A DNA stretch of 64,000 bases from Brachybacterium sp. Z12 (GCF_014400405.1 NZ_CP060496.1:2976001-3040000), one strand, 5' to 3'. Numbered from the stretch's first letter, positions 20,765-31,567 are shown. Numbers and translations: made by a program. Notes: generated by a model not told the origin, from the letters alone.

Positions 20765-22205
20765 ACAAGCCCCTCCGCCACGTCTGGCTGGTGACCGGCG
20801 TGCTGTTCATCCTGCTGTTCACCTCCACCACCTACTTCCAGGTGATCGCCCAGAACCGGCTGAACGCCCACGGCCAGAACGACCGCACCACCTACAACGA
20901 GTACGGCCGCCATCGCGGACCGATCGTGGTGGACGGCCAAGCCATCGCGAGCTCACGGGAATCCGGGGACACCTACGGCTACCTGCGCAGCTACGACCCG
21001 GCGGGGATCTACGCCCCGGTGACCGGCTACTACTCGGTGGTGTTCGGCTTCACCGGCATCGAGCGCTCGCTCAACGACACGCTCTCGGGGACGCGGACGC
21101 GCTGTTCTACCACCGCCTCTCCGCGATCCTCTCGGGGCAGCAGGGGCAGGGTGCCAGCGTCGAGCTCACCCTCGACTCTGCCGCGCAGGAGGCTGCATGG
21201 GAGGCGCTCGACGGGCGCCGCGGCTCCGTGGTCGCCCTGGACCCGGAGACCGGCGCGGTGCTCGCGATGGTCTCCGCCCCCAGCTACGATCCGAACCGTC
21301 TGGCTTCGCACGACACCGGTGCGGTCAACCGCGCCTGGACGGAGCTCAACGACGATCCGGACCGGCCCCTGACCAACCGCGCCATCGGCGGGGACCTCTA
21401 TCCGCCGGGCTCCGCGTTCAAGCTCGTGGTCGCCTCCGCGGCGCTCGAGACCGGGGAGTACACCGCGGAGACGGAGATCCCCGGCCCGGGCACCTACGAC
21501 CTGCCGAACTCCTCGGCCGTGATGAACAACCGCGCCAGCGGCGGCACGGAGCCCTGCGGCCCGGACGACGCCTCCACCCTCGCCGACGCGCTGCGTCAGT
21601 CCTGCAACACCTCGTTCGCCCTGCTCGGGACCGAGGTCGGCGAGGACGCGCTGCGAGAGACCTCGGAGGAGTTCGGTTTCGGCCAGCGGCTCGAGATCCC
21701 GCTGTCGGTGACGCCCTCGAGCATCGGCGATGAGCTGGACGCGGCCCAGATCGCGACCACCTCGATCGGGCAGTACGAGACCCGGGTGACACCGCTGCAG
21801 ATGGCGATGGTCGCCGGTGCCTTCGCGAACGACGGTGTGGTGATGGAGCCGCAGCTGGTCCAGGCGGTGCGCACCAACGATCTGTCCACGGTCGCCGAGC
21901 TCAGCCCGAAGGAGCTCGGCCAGCCGCTGACCGCGGCGAACGCCGCCCAGATGCGCCAGATGATGGTGGGCGTGGTCGAGGACGGCACCGGCACCGCCGC
22001 AGCGATCGACGGCGTCGAGGTGGGAGGCAAGACGGGTACCGCGGAGTGGGGCGAGGATCGCGCCGCGCACTCCTGGTACGTGGGGTACGGACAGCAGGAA
22101 GACCAGAAGATCGCTGTGGCGGTCCTGGTCGAGCAGGGCGGATACGGCTCGCGCACTGCGGCGCCGATCGCCAAGGACGTGATGGAAGCGGTGATCCAGC
22201 CATGA
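20761..22205 (+). CDS. pbpA: PbpA: class B penicillin-binding protein (transpeptidase)
   Basis: About 481 residues: an N-terminal membrane anchor (HVWLVTGVLFILLFTSTTYF), a dimerisation domain and a C-terminal transpeptidase with SxxK in PGSAFKLVVAS, SxN in QSCNTS and KTG in VGGKTGTAEW. It cross-links glycan strands made by RodA. A missing G near 21092 (GGGG should be GGGGG, in LSGDADALFYHR) breaks the frame; adding it gives 482 codons. The stop overlaps the pknA ATG. Confidence 0.95.
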
Positions 22206-23736
22206 GGACGCAGCCAGGACTCGTGCTCGAAGGGCGCTATGAACTGACGTCGCTGATCGCCACCGGCGGGATGGGTCAGGTCTGGAAGGGTCGTGACCAG
22301 GAGCTCGACCGCGAGGTCGCGATCAAGGTGCTGCGCGAGGAGTATGCGGGGGACGAGGGCTTCCTCAAGCGCTTCCGCGCCGAGGCCCGCCACACCGCCG
22401 CGCTCTCCCATGACGGCATCGCCGCGCTCTACGACTACGGCGAGCTCGACGGCCGGGCGTACATCGTGATGGAGCTCTGCCCGGGCCGGCCGCTCTCGGA
22501 GATCATCGAGCAGAACCCCGGCGGGCTGCCCGAGAAGCGGGTCGTCGCGCTGCTCATCGAGCTCGCGCGCGCACTGGACGCCGCCCACTCCAAGGGCGTG
22601 GTCCATCGTGATGTGAAGCCCGAGAACGTCCTGGTGGACGAGAAGAACGACTGGTCCACCAAGATCACCGACTTCGGGATCGCACGCAGCAAGGATCAGG
22701 CGCGGCTGACCAAGACCGGTCTGGTGATGGGCACCGCCCAGTACCTCTCTCCGGAGCAGGCGATGGGCAAGCAGGCCACTTCGCTCTCGGACATCTACGC
22801 GCTGGGCATCGTGGGCTACGAGATGCTGAACGGCCGCCGCCCCTTCACCGGCTCCAGCCAGGTGGAGATCGCCATGGCCCAGGTGAAGCAGCAGCCGCCG
22901 GAGCTGTCCGAGGCGATCACCGAGGATCTGCGGCGCCTGGTGATGATGATGCTCGCCAAGGCCCCCGCGAATCGTCCCCGCTCGGCGTCGGCGGTGGCGC
23001 GGATCCTCGAAGCCATCCAGCGCGGGGTCGAGCCGCGCTTCACCACCGGGGCGATCCCGGTGAGCCGGGTCGAGGACCACGACTGGACCGGTGAGAACCG
23101 GATCCGTCCCGGCGGCTCCCGCGGCCCGTCCAGCGGTTCTCCGTCGCCGAAGGGGCAGGCCCCCGGGTCCTCGCCCACCGGGACCCGCACCGCTGCGATG
23201 CCGCTGCCGCTGTCCGGTCGCGGACGCGGCATCCGTCACCGCTCCGCCACCTCCGGCCCCTCGGCGCTGTCCGCGGCGTCGGCCGGTTCCGCCCCGCGGC
23301 GGACGACGAGCTCCGCCCGCTCGGCGGCGTCCCCGGCGCCCCCGCCCCGCTCGGCACGCAGACCCTCCTCCGGGCAGGCCCCGGGACGTCGGCCGCTGCG
23401 ACGAGCCGCGGGGCGAAGGACGCCCCGGAGCGCGCCTTCAGCGCGAGCGCCTTCGACGACGTGGACACCGCCGCCTCCTCGCGGACCGTCCACGGCACCT
23501 CCGTCACCGGTCGCAAGGTGGCCGGGATGTCGGTGCCCGGGCTGGTGCTGGTGCTCCTGGTGATCGTCGCGATCGCCGCCGCGGTGCTGGGCGGGCTGGG
23601 CATGCTGCCCTTCGGCGCGGCGGGGCCCGGCACGGGAGCGGACATCGCTCAGCTCTGGGGAGATGAGGGGACGTCAACGACTACGATGGTCGGATCGGTC
23701 GGTGTCGGCCACGGCACGAGGACAGGTGTGGAGTGA
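22202..23736 (+). CDS. pknA: PknA-like Ser/Thr protein kinase
   Basis: About 511 residues. The Hanks-type kinase domain occupies roughly residues 9-275, with the glycine loop TGGMGQVWKG, ATP-lysine in VAIKVL, VHRDVKPENVL, ITDFGIA and GTAQYLSPEQ. A long Pro/Ser/Arg linker follows, then one membrane segment (VPGLVLVLLVIVAIAAAVLGG) and a short extracellular tail; there are no PASTA repeats, as in PknA. The frame changes within the low-complexity linker (about 23130-23440), consistent with one lost base (512 codons). The stop overlaps the pknB GTG (GTGA). Confidence 0.92.
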
Positions 23737-25912
23737 GCGAGAAGAACGTGGTCCTGGGCGGGCGGTACCGTCTGGGAAAGATCCTCGGGACCGGGGGCAT
23801 GGCCGAGGTGTTCCTCGCGGAGGACACCCGCCTGCACCGCACGGTGGCCGTCAAGGTGCTGCGCTCGGATCTCGCCCGTGATGCGAACTTCCAGGAGCGG
23901 TTCCGGCGCGAGGCGCACAGCGCCGCCTCCCTGAACCACCCCTCGATCGTCGCGGTGTACGACACCGGCGAGGAGCATCAGACCACCGTCACCGGCGCGG
24001 ACGTCACCATCCCGTACATCGTGATGGAGCACGTCAAGGGGAGCACCCTGCGCGAGCACATCGATCCCGCGAAGCCGATGGATGCCCATCAGGCCGGGGA
24101 GATCATGGCCGCGCTGCTCAGCGCGCTGGAGTACTCGCACCGTGCCGGGATCGTGCACCGGGACATCAAGCCCGGCAACATCATGATCAACGAGGCCGGC
24201 GCGGTGAAGGTCATGGACTTCGGGATCGCCCGCGCGATCGCCGATGCGACCAGCGCGATGACCGCGACCCAGGCCGTGATGGGCACCGCCCAGTACCTCT
24301 CCCCGAGCAGGCTCGCGGCCAGCTGGTCGATGCCCGCTCGGACATCTACTCCGCCGCATGCGTCATGTTCGAGATGCTCACCGGGCGCCCGCCCTTCACG
24401 GGCGACACCCCGGTCTCGATCGCGTATCAGCACGTGCGCGAGGAGCCCCACGCGCCGTCCGCCTACAACACCGCGATCACCCCCGCCATGGATGCGGTGA
24501 TCCTCACGGGCCTCGCCAAGGATCGCGAGCTGCGCTACCCCAGCGCGGTCGCCTTCTCCCGCGACATCGCCGCTGTGGTGGGCGGGCGTGCGCCCAGCCT
24601 GGTCGCCAGCGCGGGTTCCGCAGGGGACGATCCCGAGGCGACCACGGTGCTCAGCTCGGTCGACGACGCCACCGAGGCGCTGCCCGCGATGGCCGGCGCC
24701 GGTGCGGTCGGCGCCGCCGGGCTGCGTGCCCAGAGCTGGAACGGGGCATCCGCTCCGACCCCCTCCACCGGGCCGATCGCCCTGCACACGGCCGACGAGG
24801 TCGAAGAAGAGCAGGAAGAGCGCAAGAAGCCCTGGTGGCTGATCATCCTGGTGATCGTGGCCGTGCTCGCCCTGGTCGGCGCCGCGATCGCGGTCTTCGA
24901 TCCGTTCGGCGACCGTGGACCGGAGATGGTGCAGGTCCCGGCAGTCGTGGGAGAGACCGAGGAGGACGCGGGCACGATACTGCGCGAAGAGGGATTCGAG
25001 CCGGAGTTCACCCAGCAGGAGTCCGAGGAGGTCGAGGCCGGGCGGGTCATCGAGACCACCCCGGGCGAAGGTGAGGAGGCCGAGACCGGCTCGGTCGTCG
25101 CCGTGGTGGTCTCCGCAGGCCCGGAATCGGTCACCGTGCCCGACGGGCTCGAGGGGAAGACCCGCGAGGAGGCCCTTGAGGCGCTCGAGGAGGCCGGCCT
25201 GACGATGACCGAGGGCGACGCCGAGGACGTCCCCCAGGAGCAGGGCACCGTCTCCAGCACCAGCCCGCTGGGCGGCGCCACCGTGGAGAAGGGATCCGAG
25301 GTGGAGGTGCGGCTCGCCTCCGGCAAGGTCGAGATGCCCAACGTCGAAGGAACGCACATCGACCGGGCGACCGAGACGCTCGAGGCCCGCGGCTTCACGG
25401 TGCCCGCCCCCTCGGAGCGGGAGGACCCGGAAGAGGATCCCGGCACCGTGCTCTCGCAGACCCCCGCTGCGGATGGCGGGCTCGTGCCCTACGGCTCGAG
25501 CGTGGACCTCGTGATCGCTGCGGCACCCGGGCCGGTGAAGGTCCCGAACGTCACCGGGCACACGCTCGATGACGCGCAGCAGACCCTGCGGGAGGCCGGG
25601 TTCGGCCTCGATCCGACCGAGGAGCATTCCGATTCCGTGCCCAAGGGCCAGGTGATCCGCACCGAGCCCGCGGCGAACGAATCGGCCGATCGCGGCTCCA
25701 CGATCATCATCGTCGTCTCCTCAGGCCCCGAGCCGACGCCGACACCGACGCAGACCCCGTCGCCCTCGGACTCGCAGAGCCCCTCGGAGTCGCCGAGCGA
25801 GACCCCCACCGACGACCCCAGCGACGACCCGGAGGACGGCGAGGACAACGCCCAGGGCAACAACGGCCGTGGCAAGGGCAACGGACGGGGCGGCGGCAAT
25901 GGCAACGGCTGA
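23733..25912 (+). CDS. pknB: PknB: PASTA-domain Ser/Thr protein kinase
   Basis: About 726 residues. The kinase domain (about 9-280) has GTGGMAEVFL, VAVKVL, VHRDIKPGN and VMDFGIA. One membrane segment (WWLIILVIVAVLALVGAAIAVF, about 368-390) is followed by four extracellular PASTA repeats (about 395-665) that sense muropeptides or lipid II, then a Ser/Pro/Glu-rich tail ending in Gly/Asn/Arg repeats. A lost C near 24303 (SPEQARGQLVDARSD) breaks the kinase domain; adding it gives 727 codons. Starts with GTG overlapping pknA. Confidence 0.96.
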
Positions 25913-26566
25913 TCGCGACAGCCGCCCCGCACGCATCCTGGTGGTCGACAACTACGACAGCTTCGTCTACACGATCGTGGGCTACCTGCAGCAGATGGGT
26001 GCTGAGACGGTCGTGGTGCGCAATGACGAGGTGCCGCAGGACGCCGCCGGAGCTGTGGACCTGAGGGGGATGGATGGGGTGCTGGTCTCCCCGGTCCCGG
26101 GAATCCGAGCACCGCGGGGCGCTCTCTCGAGGTGATCGGGGCCTGCGCCGAGCAGTCGGTGCCGATGCTCGGGGTATGCCTGGGCCACCAGGCCCTCGGC
26201 CAGTACTTCGGTGCCACCGTGGACCACGCACCGCAGCTCATGCACGGCCGCACCAGCGAGCTCACCCACGAGGGGGCCAGCGTCTTCGCCGGCGTCCCCT
26301 CCCCGATGACCGCGACCCGCTACCACTCGCTCACGGTGGTACCGGAGACGATCCCCGCAGAGCTCGAGGTCACCGCCCGCACCGCCGACGCCATGGTGAT
26401 GGGCCTGGCACATCGCGAGCTGCCTCTGCACGGGGTGCAGTTCCATCCGGAGTCGGTGCTCACCGAGAACGGGCACCTGATGCTCGCCCGCTTCCTCGAG
26501 CTGTGCGACGGCCTCGACGCCGCCGAGCGCGCCGAGGGCCTCGAGCCCCTCATGACCACCGTCTGA
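25899..26566 (+). CDS. Class I glutamine amidotransferase (TrpG/PabA-like)
   Basis: About 222 residues. The type 1 GATase domain runs from ILVVDNYDSFVYTI and has the oxyanion block SPGPGNP, nucleophile Cys in GVCLGHQAL and His/Glu in GVQFHPESVLTENG. It would supply ammonia to anthranilate synthase or aminodeoxychorismate synthase; which one cannot be told here. A lost C near 26097 breaks the frame at SPGPG. The ATG at 25899 overlaps the end of pknB by 14 bases. A GATase after pknB is the usual actinobacterial order. The nearby DHPS-like gene makes a PabA role worth considering. Confidence 0.92.
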
Positions 26567-26572
26567 GCCAGG

Positions 26573-26767
26573 TCAGGAGCGGGAGGGCCCCGGCCCATCA
26601 CCGGGCTCCGGCGCGCCCACCAGACCGTCGTTGAAGGGCATGTACGGCGCGATCGCCGGGAACACCCAGCCGAAGAGCGCCACGATGATCGCCGCGAGCA
26701 GCAGCACGGCGAGGAGGATCCTCACCCACAGCGGCCCGGGCAGATGGCGGAACAGCCAGCCGTACAT
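26573..26767 (-). CDS. Small membrane protein next to sortase
   Basis: The protein is 64 residues with one strong membrane segment (WVRILLAVLLLAAIIVALFGWVF, about 13-37) and a short C-terminal tail. Small proteins like this are common beside actinobacterial srtE/pknB loci, but I know no function. Its ATG shares one base with the sortase stop (TGATG). It ends 6 bases from the convergent amidotransferase gene. Confidence 0.75.
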   Translation of the reverse strand: MYGWLFRHLPGPLWVRILLAVLLLAAIIVALFGWVFPAIAPYMPFNDGLVGAPEPGDGPGPSRS

Positions 26768-27509
26768 CAGCTCCCTTTCCCGTCGCCGGACGCGCCGGCA
26801 CCCGTGGCGAGAGCCTCGGGGATTCCGTCGGCCCGGTCGGTCCAGTACGCGAACTCTGCGTGGACGATATAGCGCTCCCGGGCCGAGAACATCGGATGGC
26901 AGGCGGTCAGGGTGAGCATCTGCTCCGTGGGCTCGACACCCGGCTGCCCCGGTGTCGGTGCGATCACCTCGATCTCCTGCGGCTGCACGATCAGCGACTC
27001 GGTCACCTCGTACACGTAGAAGGCCTCCCCCGTCTCGACCACGATCGCCTCTCCGCTCTCGAGCCGGGCGATGTCCTCGAAGACGCGTCCGTAGGTGTTG
27101 CGGTGACCGGCCACCGAGAAGTTGCCGACCTCGCCGGGCAGGGCGGTCTCCGGGTAGTGCCCGGCGCCCTTGACGTTGAGCACCTCTTCGAGGCTCACGC
27201 CTTCGGCGAGGGGGAACTGCGGACGGTCGAAGGCGGGCACGTGCATCTTGCCCCAGACCATGGTGTCGTTCGGGGTGTCGGGCACCGGCGGAGGCCCGTC
27301 CTGGCGGGGGCGATCCGCTCGGCGTCGACCTCTCCCCATTCCTGTTCGAGGCCGTCGATGATGCCGGCCTGCTCGCGGTCGGCGAGCACGTCGGTCCACC
27401 ACAGCTGCCAGACCAGGAAGAGCAGCAGCAGCACGCCGAGGGTCAGCAGCAGCTCACCGAGGATGCCGATCAGGCCGCTGCCGCGGCGCCTGCGGTGGGT
27501 GGGCCTCAT
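26767..27509 (-). CDS. srtE: Class E sortase
   Basis: About 247 residues. An N-terminal membrane anchor (LIGILGELLLTLGVLLLLFLVW, about 13-35) is followed by the sortase beta-barrel: MHVPAFDRPQFPLAEGVSL, catalytic His in SVAGHRNTYG, catalytic Cys in LTLTACHPMFSARERYI with the downstream Arg. Class E sortases attach LAXTG-type proteins to actinobacterial walls. A missing C near 27307 breaks the frame before DGPPPVPDTPND. The ATG overlaps the DUF881 stop (ATGA). Confidence 0.93.
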
Positions 27510-28249
27510 CGGATCACCGTCGCATCGACGGTCAGCGAGCCTTCGAAGGCGGGCAGCGTGGTGTCCTCGAGGGTCTCGACCTTCTCGCCCAGCCCCACGT
27601 GGTCGACCCATTCGCGGTACACCTGGACGCCCGGATCCTGCTCGAGCGAGGCAGTCATCTCCTCGACCGGGCCGATCACGGTGATCTCGAACGGCGGGGA
27701 GTAGACCCGGCCCTCGAGCAGGAGGGTGTTGCCGGCGCAGCGGAAGGCGCTGCCGTTGATGACCCGCTGGTCCTGCAGCATCATCGCCTCGGCTCCGCCC
27801 TGCCACAGGGCGTTGATGTAGGACTCGAGATCCTGCTGGTGGACCACGAGGTCGTTGGGCTCGGTGCCGGGGATCGCGCCCAGCGCGCTGCTGGGGGCGT
27901 CGGTGAGGGTGATCCGGAGCGCGGGCCCGCTGACCTCGCTGAGCCCCACGGCCTCTCCGACCTGCGCGGTGCGCGCGGAGGTCTCGGCGCCGGCTCCTTG
28001 CCCGCGCAGCCGTTCGACCTCGGCGCGCTTGTCGACGTTGTCCTCGGTGAGCTGCTCGATATCGCGGCCGCGCTCCTGGAGCACGCCCACCACGTCGCTG
28101 CTCTCGTCCCGGATGGATCCACCCCCGGAGAGCCGTCCCGTGGTGGCGAACAGGACGCCGCACAGCATCATCACGAGCGCGACGCCGAGACGGCCCCGGA
28201 GGCGCGCAGGAGGGCGTTCGGCACCGTGGCCCGCGGCCTCAGCTTCCAT
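27506..28249 (-). CDS. DUF881 family membrane protein
   Basis: The protein is 247 residues. An N-terminal membrane segment (LGVALVMMLCGVLFATTG) is followed by a coiled-coil-like stretch (about 50-85) and the DUF881 domain (GPALRITLTDAP, LESYINALWQGGAEAMMLQDQRV, NTLLLEGRVYSPPFEITVIG). DUF881 proteins occur near crgA, srtE and division genes in actinobacteria; the function is not established. First gene of the minus-strand trio, divergent from crgA. Confidence 0.9.
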   Translation of the reverse strand: MEAEAAGHGAERPPARLRGRLGVALVMMLCGVLFATTGRLSGGGSIRDESSDVVGVLQERGRDIEQLTEDNVDKRAEVERLRGQGAGAETSARTAQVGEAVGLSEVSGPALRITLTDAPSSALGAIPGTEPNDLVVHQQDLESYINALWQGGAEAMMLQDQRVINGSAFRCAGNTLLLEGRVYSPPFEITVIGPVEEMTASLEQDPGVQVYREWVDHVGLGEKVETLEDTTLPAFEGSLTVDATVIR

Positions 28250-28364
28250 CGTGGCTCCTCACTTCACGTCCTCGCCCGACGAGCATTACCCTAGGCCAAG
28301 GTCCGCGTCTGCGGACCCGCGCGGCACGCCCGCGCCGCCCGCCGCGTCGAGGGAGCACCGTTTC

Positions 28365-28862
28365 ATGGCCAGGAGCAGGAAGAAGCCGTCCGCTCGGGCG
28401 GCGTCGAGCGCGAAGGCCGAGGCCGCGACGGAGAGCTCGGAGCGCCTGGGGACGGATGCCGACGACGAGGCGACGGCGGCTGCGGCCGAGAAGTCGACCT
28501 CCGCTGCGGCGAAGGACCCTGTCTCGAAGAAGCCGAAGGGCTCTTCGACGGGCAAGGACCCCGTGCGGCCCAAGGGTGGCGAGGTCACCGAGAAGGCCAA
28601 GGACTCCACCCGGTCCACCTCGGTGAAGAAGGCGGCCGCCGCGGAGAGCTCCCGCACCACCGGTCGCCGCGTCGCCGTGGCCACGCAGAACCCTGCCTGG
28701 CTGGCCCCGACGGCGGTCGTGCTCCTGATCCTGGGCCTGCTCTACCTGGTCACGTACTACATCTCCGCTGGCCAGCTGCCGCTGCCGATCGGCGACTGGA
28801 ACCTCGCAGTGGGGTTCGGAGTGCTGATGGTGGGCGGCGGAATGCTGATGTTCTGGAAGTAG
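28365..28862 (+). CDS. crgA: CrgA cell-division protein
   Basis: The protein is 165 residues. A long, charged, low-complexity N-terminal region (Lys/Ala/Ser rich, about 95 residues) precedes the CrgA core: two membrane segments (LAPTAVVLLILGLLYLVTYYI and VGFGVLMVGGGMLMF) separated by a short loop containing PIGDWN. CrgA is a divisome component that interacts with FtsZ and PBPs. The N-terminal extension is longer than in mycobacteria (total about 93 residues there). Confidence 0.93.
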   Translation: MARSRKKPSARAASSAKAEAATESSERLGTDADDEATAAAAEKSTSAAAKDPVSKKPKGSSTGKDPVRPKGGEVTEKAKDSTRSTSVKKAAAAESSRTTGRRVAVATQNPAWLAPTAVVLLILGLLYLVTYYISAGQLPLPIGDWNLAVGFGVLMVGGGMLMFWK

Positions 28863-28885
28863 CCACCCTCTGAGGGGCTGCGCGA

Positions 28886-28901
28886 TGGGGAGTTCTCCCC
28901 A
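28886..28901. promoter_or_regulatory. Dyad TGGGGA-GTTC-TCCCCA
   Basis: A perfect 6+6 inverted repeat with a 4-base spacer lies in the crgA/lppM-like gap. Near-identical dyads occur at 42312-42327 and 56768-56783. It may be a regulator site or a small transcription stop. Confidence 0.45.
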
Positions 28902-29008
28902 CCGCGCTGATCACCCTGCCCGGGTACGCTGGGAGCCACCGACACTGCCACAGCGCCGCCGGTGCCGCACATGTTCAGCGTTTCAGCGAATGACCCGACG
29001 GGGGCCCC

Positions 29009-30046
29009 ATGACCAGCATCTCGACGCGACGACGAATCGTCGCCGTACTCCTCCTGCCCTTCCTGATGATCCTCGCCGGATGCGGGAAGCTCCATGCGGA
29101 GTTCGAGATCCAGGACGTCGACACCATCAATGTGAGCTACGACTTCGCCCTCGACGAGGAGGTGGCGACCACCGGCTTCAACACTGCGGAGGCCATGTGC
29201 GCCGACCTGGTCGACGAGATCTCGATCGCGGGCGAGATGGCTCCGGACATCGAGTCCTATGAGGAGAACAGCCAGTTCGGCTGCCTCATCACCGGCGTGA
29301 TGACCAGCGACAACTTCGACTCGGACCTCTCCCTCACCGAAGAGGACGGCGAGTACCGGCTGTCGATCACCGGCCTGGAGGGCGCGGCCGACGACATCAG
29401 CGGCCCCGGCATGGACATGTCCGAATTCGACTTCCAGATGACCTTCACCTTCCCCGGCGAGATCATCGAGTCCGTCGGCGGCGAGGTCGACGGCAGCTCC
29501 GTCACCTACACCAGCCTCGAGGAGTTCACCGCGGGGGTCGACATCCGCGCCGACGCGGGCGGCTTCCCCTGGGTGATCGTGATCGTGGTCGTCCTGGTGC
29601 TCGGCTTCCTCTTCCTGCTCCTGCTCGCAGCGGTGGCCTTCTTCGTGATCCGTGCCCGGAAGAACAAGGGTGGCGGCTCGGGCCCGTCCAGTGGCATGCC
29701 CGGCGGCTACGGCGCAGCGGCCGCTGCCGCGCCCCCGGCGGCTCCGCAGAGCCCGCAGTGGAACGGCCAGGGCTCCCCTGCGCCGCAGCAGCCCGGCGGT
29801 CAGCAGTGGGGCCAGGCCTCGCCGCCCCCGCCCGCACCGCAGGGCGGTCAGCAGTGGGGCCAGGCTTCTCCCCCGCCGCCTGCACCGCAGGACGGTCAGC
29901 AGTGGGGCCAGGCCTCGCCGCCCCCGCCCGCACCGCAGGAGGGTCAGCCGTGGGCTCAGCCGGGGCAGGGTCAGCCGAATCAGGGCGGTCAGCCCTGGGA
30001 CCATCCCGGCCAGGGACAGCAGCCTCCGCAGAATCCGGGCTGGTGA
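29009..30046 (+). CDS. LppM-like (DUF3153-type) lipoprotein with Pro/Gln repeats
   Basis: The protein is 345 residues. Signal peptide with lipobox LILAGC (Cys near residue 25), then a LppM/DUF3153-like domain (MCADLVDEISIA, FGCLITGVMTSD, MTFTFPGEIIESVGG), a single membrane segment (WVIVIVVVLVLGFLFLLLLAAVAFFVI, about 188-213), and a Gly/Pro/Gln-rich cytoplasmic tail with three near-identical repeats ending in ASPPPPAPQ. LppM affects phagocytosis in mycobacteria, but the role here is unknown. The tail resembles those of membrane proteins that bind cytoskeletal or kinase partners. Confidence 0.82.
   Translation: MTSISTRRRIVAVLLLPFLMILAGCGKLHAEFEIQDVDTINVSYDFALDEEVATTGFNTAEAMCADLVDEISIAGEMAPDIESYEENSQFGCLITGVMTSDNFDSDLSLTEEDGEYRLSITGLEGAADDISGPGMDMSEFDFQMTFTFPGEIIESVGGEVDGSSVTYTSLEEFTAGVDIRADAGGFPWVIVIVVVLVLGFLFLLLLAAVAFFVIRARKNKGGGSGPSSGMPGGYGAAAAAAPPAAPQSPQWNGQGSPAPQQPGGQQWGQASPPPPAPQGGQQWGQASPPPPAPQDGQQWGQASPPPPAPQEGQPWAQPGQGQPNQGGQPWDHPGQGQQPPQNPGW
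29797..29945 (+). repeat. Tandem 45-48-bp coding repeat
   Basis: Three near-identical units encode G-Q-Q-W-G-Q-A-S-P-P-P-P-A-P-Q in the tail of the lipoprotein gene; a partial fourth follows. Copy number could vary between strains. Confidence 0.8.
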
Positions 30047-30100
30047 CCTCGCACCGGTGAGCCGTCCGGGGGCCATGTGAGCAGGGTCATGGCTCCCGGA

Positions 30101-30130
30101 TTGGCGCCGATCTGGACGGGCCGCTAAAGT
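30101..30130 (+). promoter_or_regulatory. Promoter of tRNA-Arg
   Basis: TTGGCG (30101-30106), an 18-base spacer and TAAAGT (30125-30130) lie 24 bases upstream of the mature tRNA 5' end. Confidence 0.5.
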
Positions 30131-30154
30131 AGTTCAGGTTGGTCCAGCCAGCAA

Positions 30155-30227
30155 GCGCCCGTAGCTTAACGGATAGAGCATCTGACTACGGATCAGAAGG
30201 TTGGGGGTTCGAATCCCTCCGGGCGCA
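30155..30227 (+). tRNA. tRNA-Arg (anticodon ACG)
   Basis: Full cloverleaf of 73 bases: acceptor gcgcccg/cgggcgc, anticodon stem ctgac/.tcag with loop containing ACG, and T arm with ggttcgaatcc. No CCA is encoded. The first position A would be edited to inosine. Confidence 0.95.
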
Positions 30228-30235
30228 CTTTGTGT

Positions 30236-30281
30236 GAAGAAGCCCCTCACAGCACCGAATGGTGTGGTGAGGGGCTTCTTC
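30236..30281 (+). terminator. Rho-independent terminator after tRNA-Arg
   Basis: A perfect 15-bp stem (30236-30250 with 30267-30281) with a 16-base loop starts 9 bases after the tRNA; the descending arm ends in cttcttc. Confidence 0.85.
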
Positions 30282-30310
30282 GTCGTCGGCTCTGTGCGCC
30301 GGCCCGGGCC

Positions 30311-30346
30311 CAGCCCCGCCGGTCCGCTGCCGGGCCGGCGGGGCTG
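30311..30346 (-). terminator. Terminator after the oxidoreductase operon
   Basis: A perfect 12-bp stem (30311-30322 with 30335-30346) with a 12-base loop lies just downstream of the minus-strand Gfo/Idh stop. Confidence 0.75.
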
Positions 30347-30349
30347 AGA

Positions 30350-31567
30350 TCAGGCGGCGGCGGTGGCGGCGTCCCGCACCGAGGTCCAGGACTGCATCCG
30401 CTCCCGCGCCGCGGGATCGGTCTCGGCGGCGATCGCCCCGACGCGCGCCTGCTCGAGCAGCTCGTCGATCTCGACCCGCTGCCCACGCTCCACGGAGGCG
30501 ACAGCTGCCTCGACCATCGCGAAGCTGAGCAGGTTCTCGTGCACCTCGCACATCGGGGTGCGGCCCTCGCGCAGGGCGCTCACGCACTCCACGAGGGACG
30601 CAGCGATCTGGTCCGGCTCCGGGGCGGTCTCGGCGGCAACCTCGTCCTGGAGCCGTGCGGTCGCCTCCAGGTCCTCGGTGCCGAGCACCGGGGCGTCGGT
30701 GCCGTCCCAGGTGGCCGAGCCGTGCTGGGCGGCGACGCGCCATTCGGCGTTCCAGCCGGTCGGCAGTCCGCGGGCGTTCCAGGTGCCGTGATACGCGAAC
30801 AGCGAGTCGTCGGACATCTCGAAGGTCGCGCTCACGGTCGCGTCGTGCGAGTACACGCTCCAGTCGGGGCGGGTGCCATGGGCGGTGACCGCCACCGGGT
30901 CCGCTCCGGTGATGTACCGGGCGGCGTCGAAGGCGTGGATCCCCATGTCCCGCAGCAGGGGGTGCTGCTGGGTACGGCGGTAGCCGTCGTGCTCGACGAA
31001 CAGGGAGAAGAAGGCACTGGTCATCACCGTCGGCCCGTGGGCGGCGACGAAGCTGCGCAGCTGCCGCACCTGGCGGAAGAAGCGCCTCGACTGCGAGACC
31101 ATGAACGGCACGCCGGTCAGCTCCGTGTGTGCCATCAGGCTGAGCGCCTCGGACAGCGTCTCGGTGACGGGCTTCTCGCCGAGCACCGGGATGCCGGCGT
31201 GCAGCGCCTTCACCGTCACGGGGTGGTGGGCCACCGGCACGGTCGGGTTGACCAGCAGATCGGCGCCCAGCTCGAGCGCGAGCTCGACGCCGTCGGTGCC
31301 TGTGTGCACGGCCGACGGGTCCGCGACCCCGGACTGCTCGATGACACGCTGCGGGGCGCCGTCGACGAGGTCGGCGACCCCCACGAGCTCGGCGACGCCG
31401 CTGGCGACGATCTCGCGCGCCCACCAGCTGCCCATCCCGCCGGCGCCGACGACCACCACGCGGGCGGGCCGGTCCGAGGGCAGGCGCGGGAATTCGGTCA
31501 GGCCGGGGCCCGGGGTGGGCGCACCCGAGGTGTCGGTGAAGGTCTCTACGGTCGCCTCAGATGACAC
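30350..31567 (-). CDS. Gfo/Idh/MocA-family NAD(P)-dependent oxidoreductase
   Basis: The protein is 405 residues and intact. The Rossmann domain begins [19 protein letters not shown] (about 36), the GEKPVTETL block holds the conserved EKP, and the C-terminal half ([19 protein letters not shown]) matches the family's alpha/beta domain with its catalytic His. Such enzymes oxidise or epimerise sugars and inositols. It is paired with a ThuA-like gene (11-base overlap), a pair common in sugar catabolism, so a trehalose- or glycoside-related substrate is plausible. GTG at 31567. Confidence 0.9.
   Translation of the reverse strand: MSSEATVETFTDTSGAPTPGPGLTEFPRLPSDRPARVVVVGAGGMGSWWAREIVASGVAELVGVADLVDGAPQRVIEQSGVADPSAVHTGTDGVELALELGADLLVNPTVPVAHHPVTVKALHAGIPVLGEKPVTETLSEALSLMAHTELTGVPFMVSQSRRFFRQVRQLRSFVAAHGPTVMTSAFFSLFVEHDGYRRTQQHPLLRDMGIHAFDAARYITGADPVAVTAHGTRPDWSVYSHDATVSATFEMSDDSLFAYHGTWNARGLPTGWNAEWRVAAQHGSATWDGTDAPVLGTEDLEATARLQDEVAAETAPEPDQIAASLVECVSALREGRTPMCEVHENLLSFAMVEAAVASVERGQRVEIDELLEQARVGAIAAETDPAARERMQSWTSVRDAATAAA

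Noticed and set aside
29797..29945. CRISPR-like repeat array
   Set aside because: The units are in-frame coding repeats without spacers. No CRISPR array was seen anywhere in the window.
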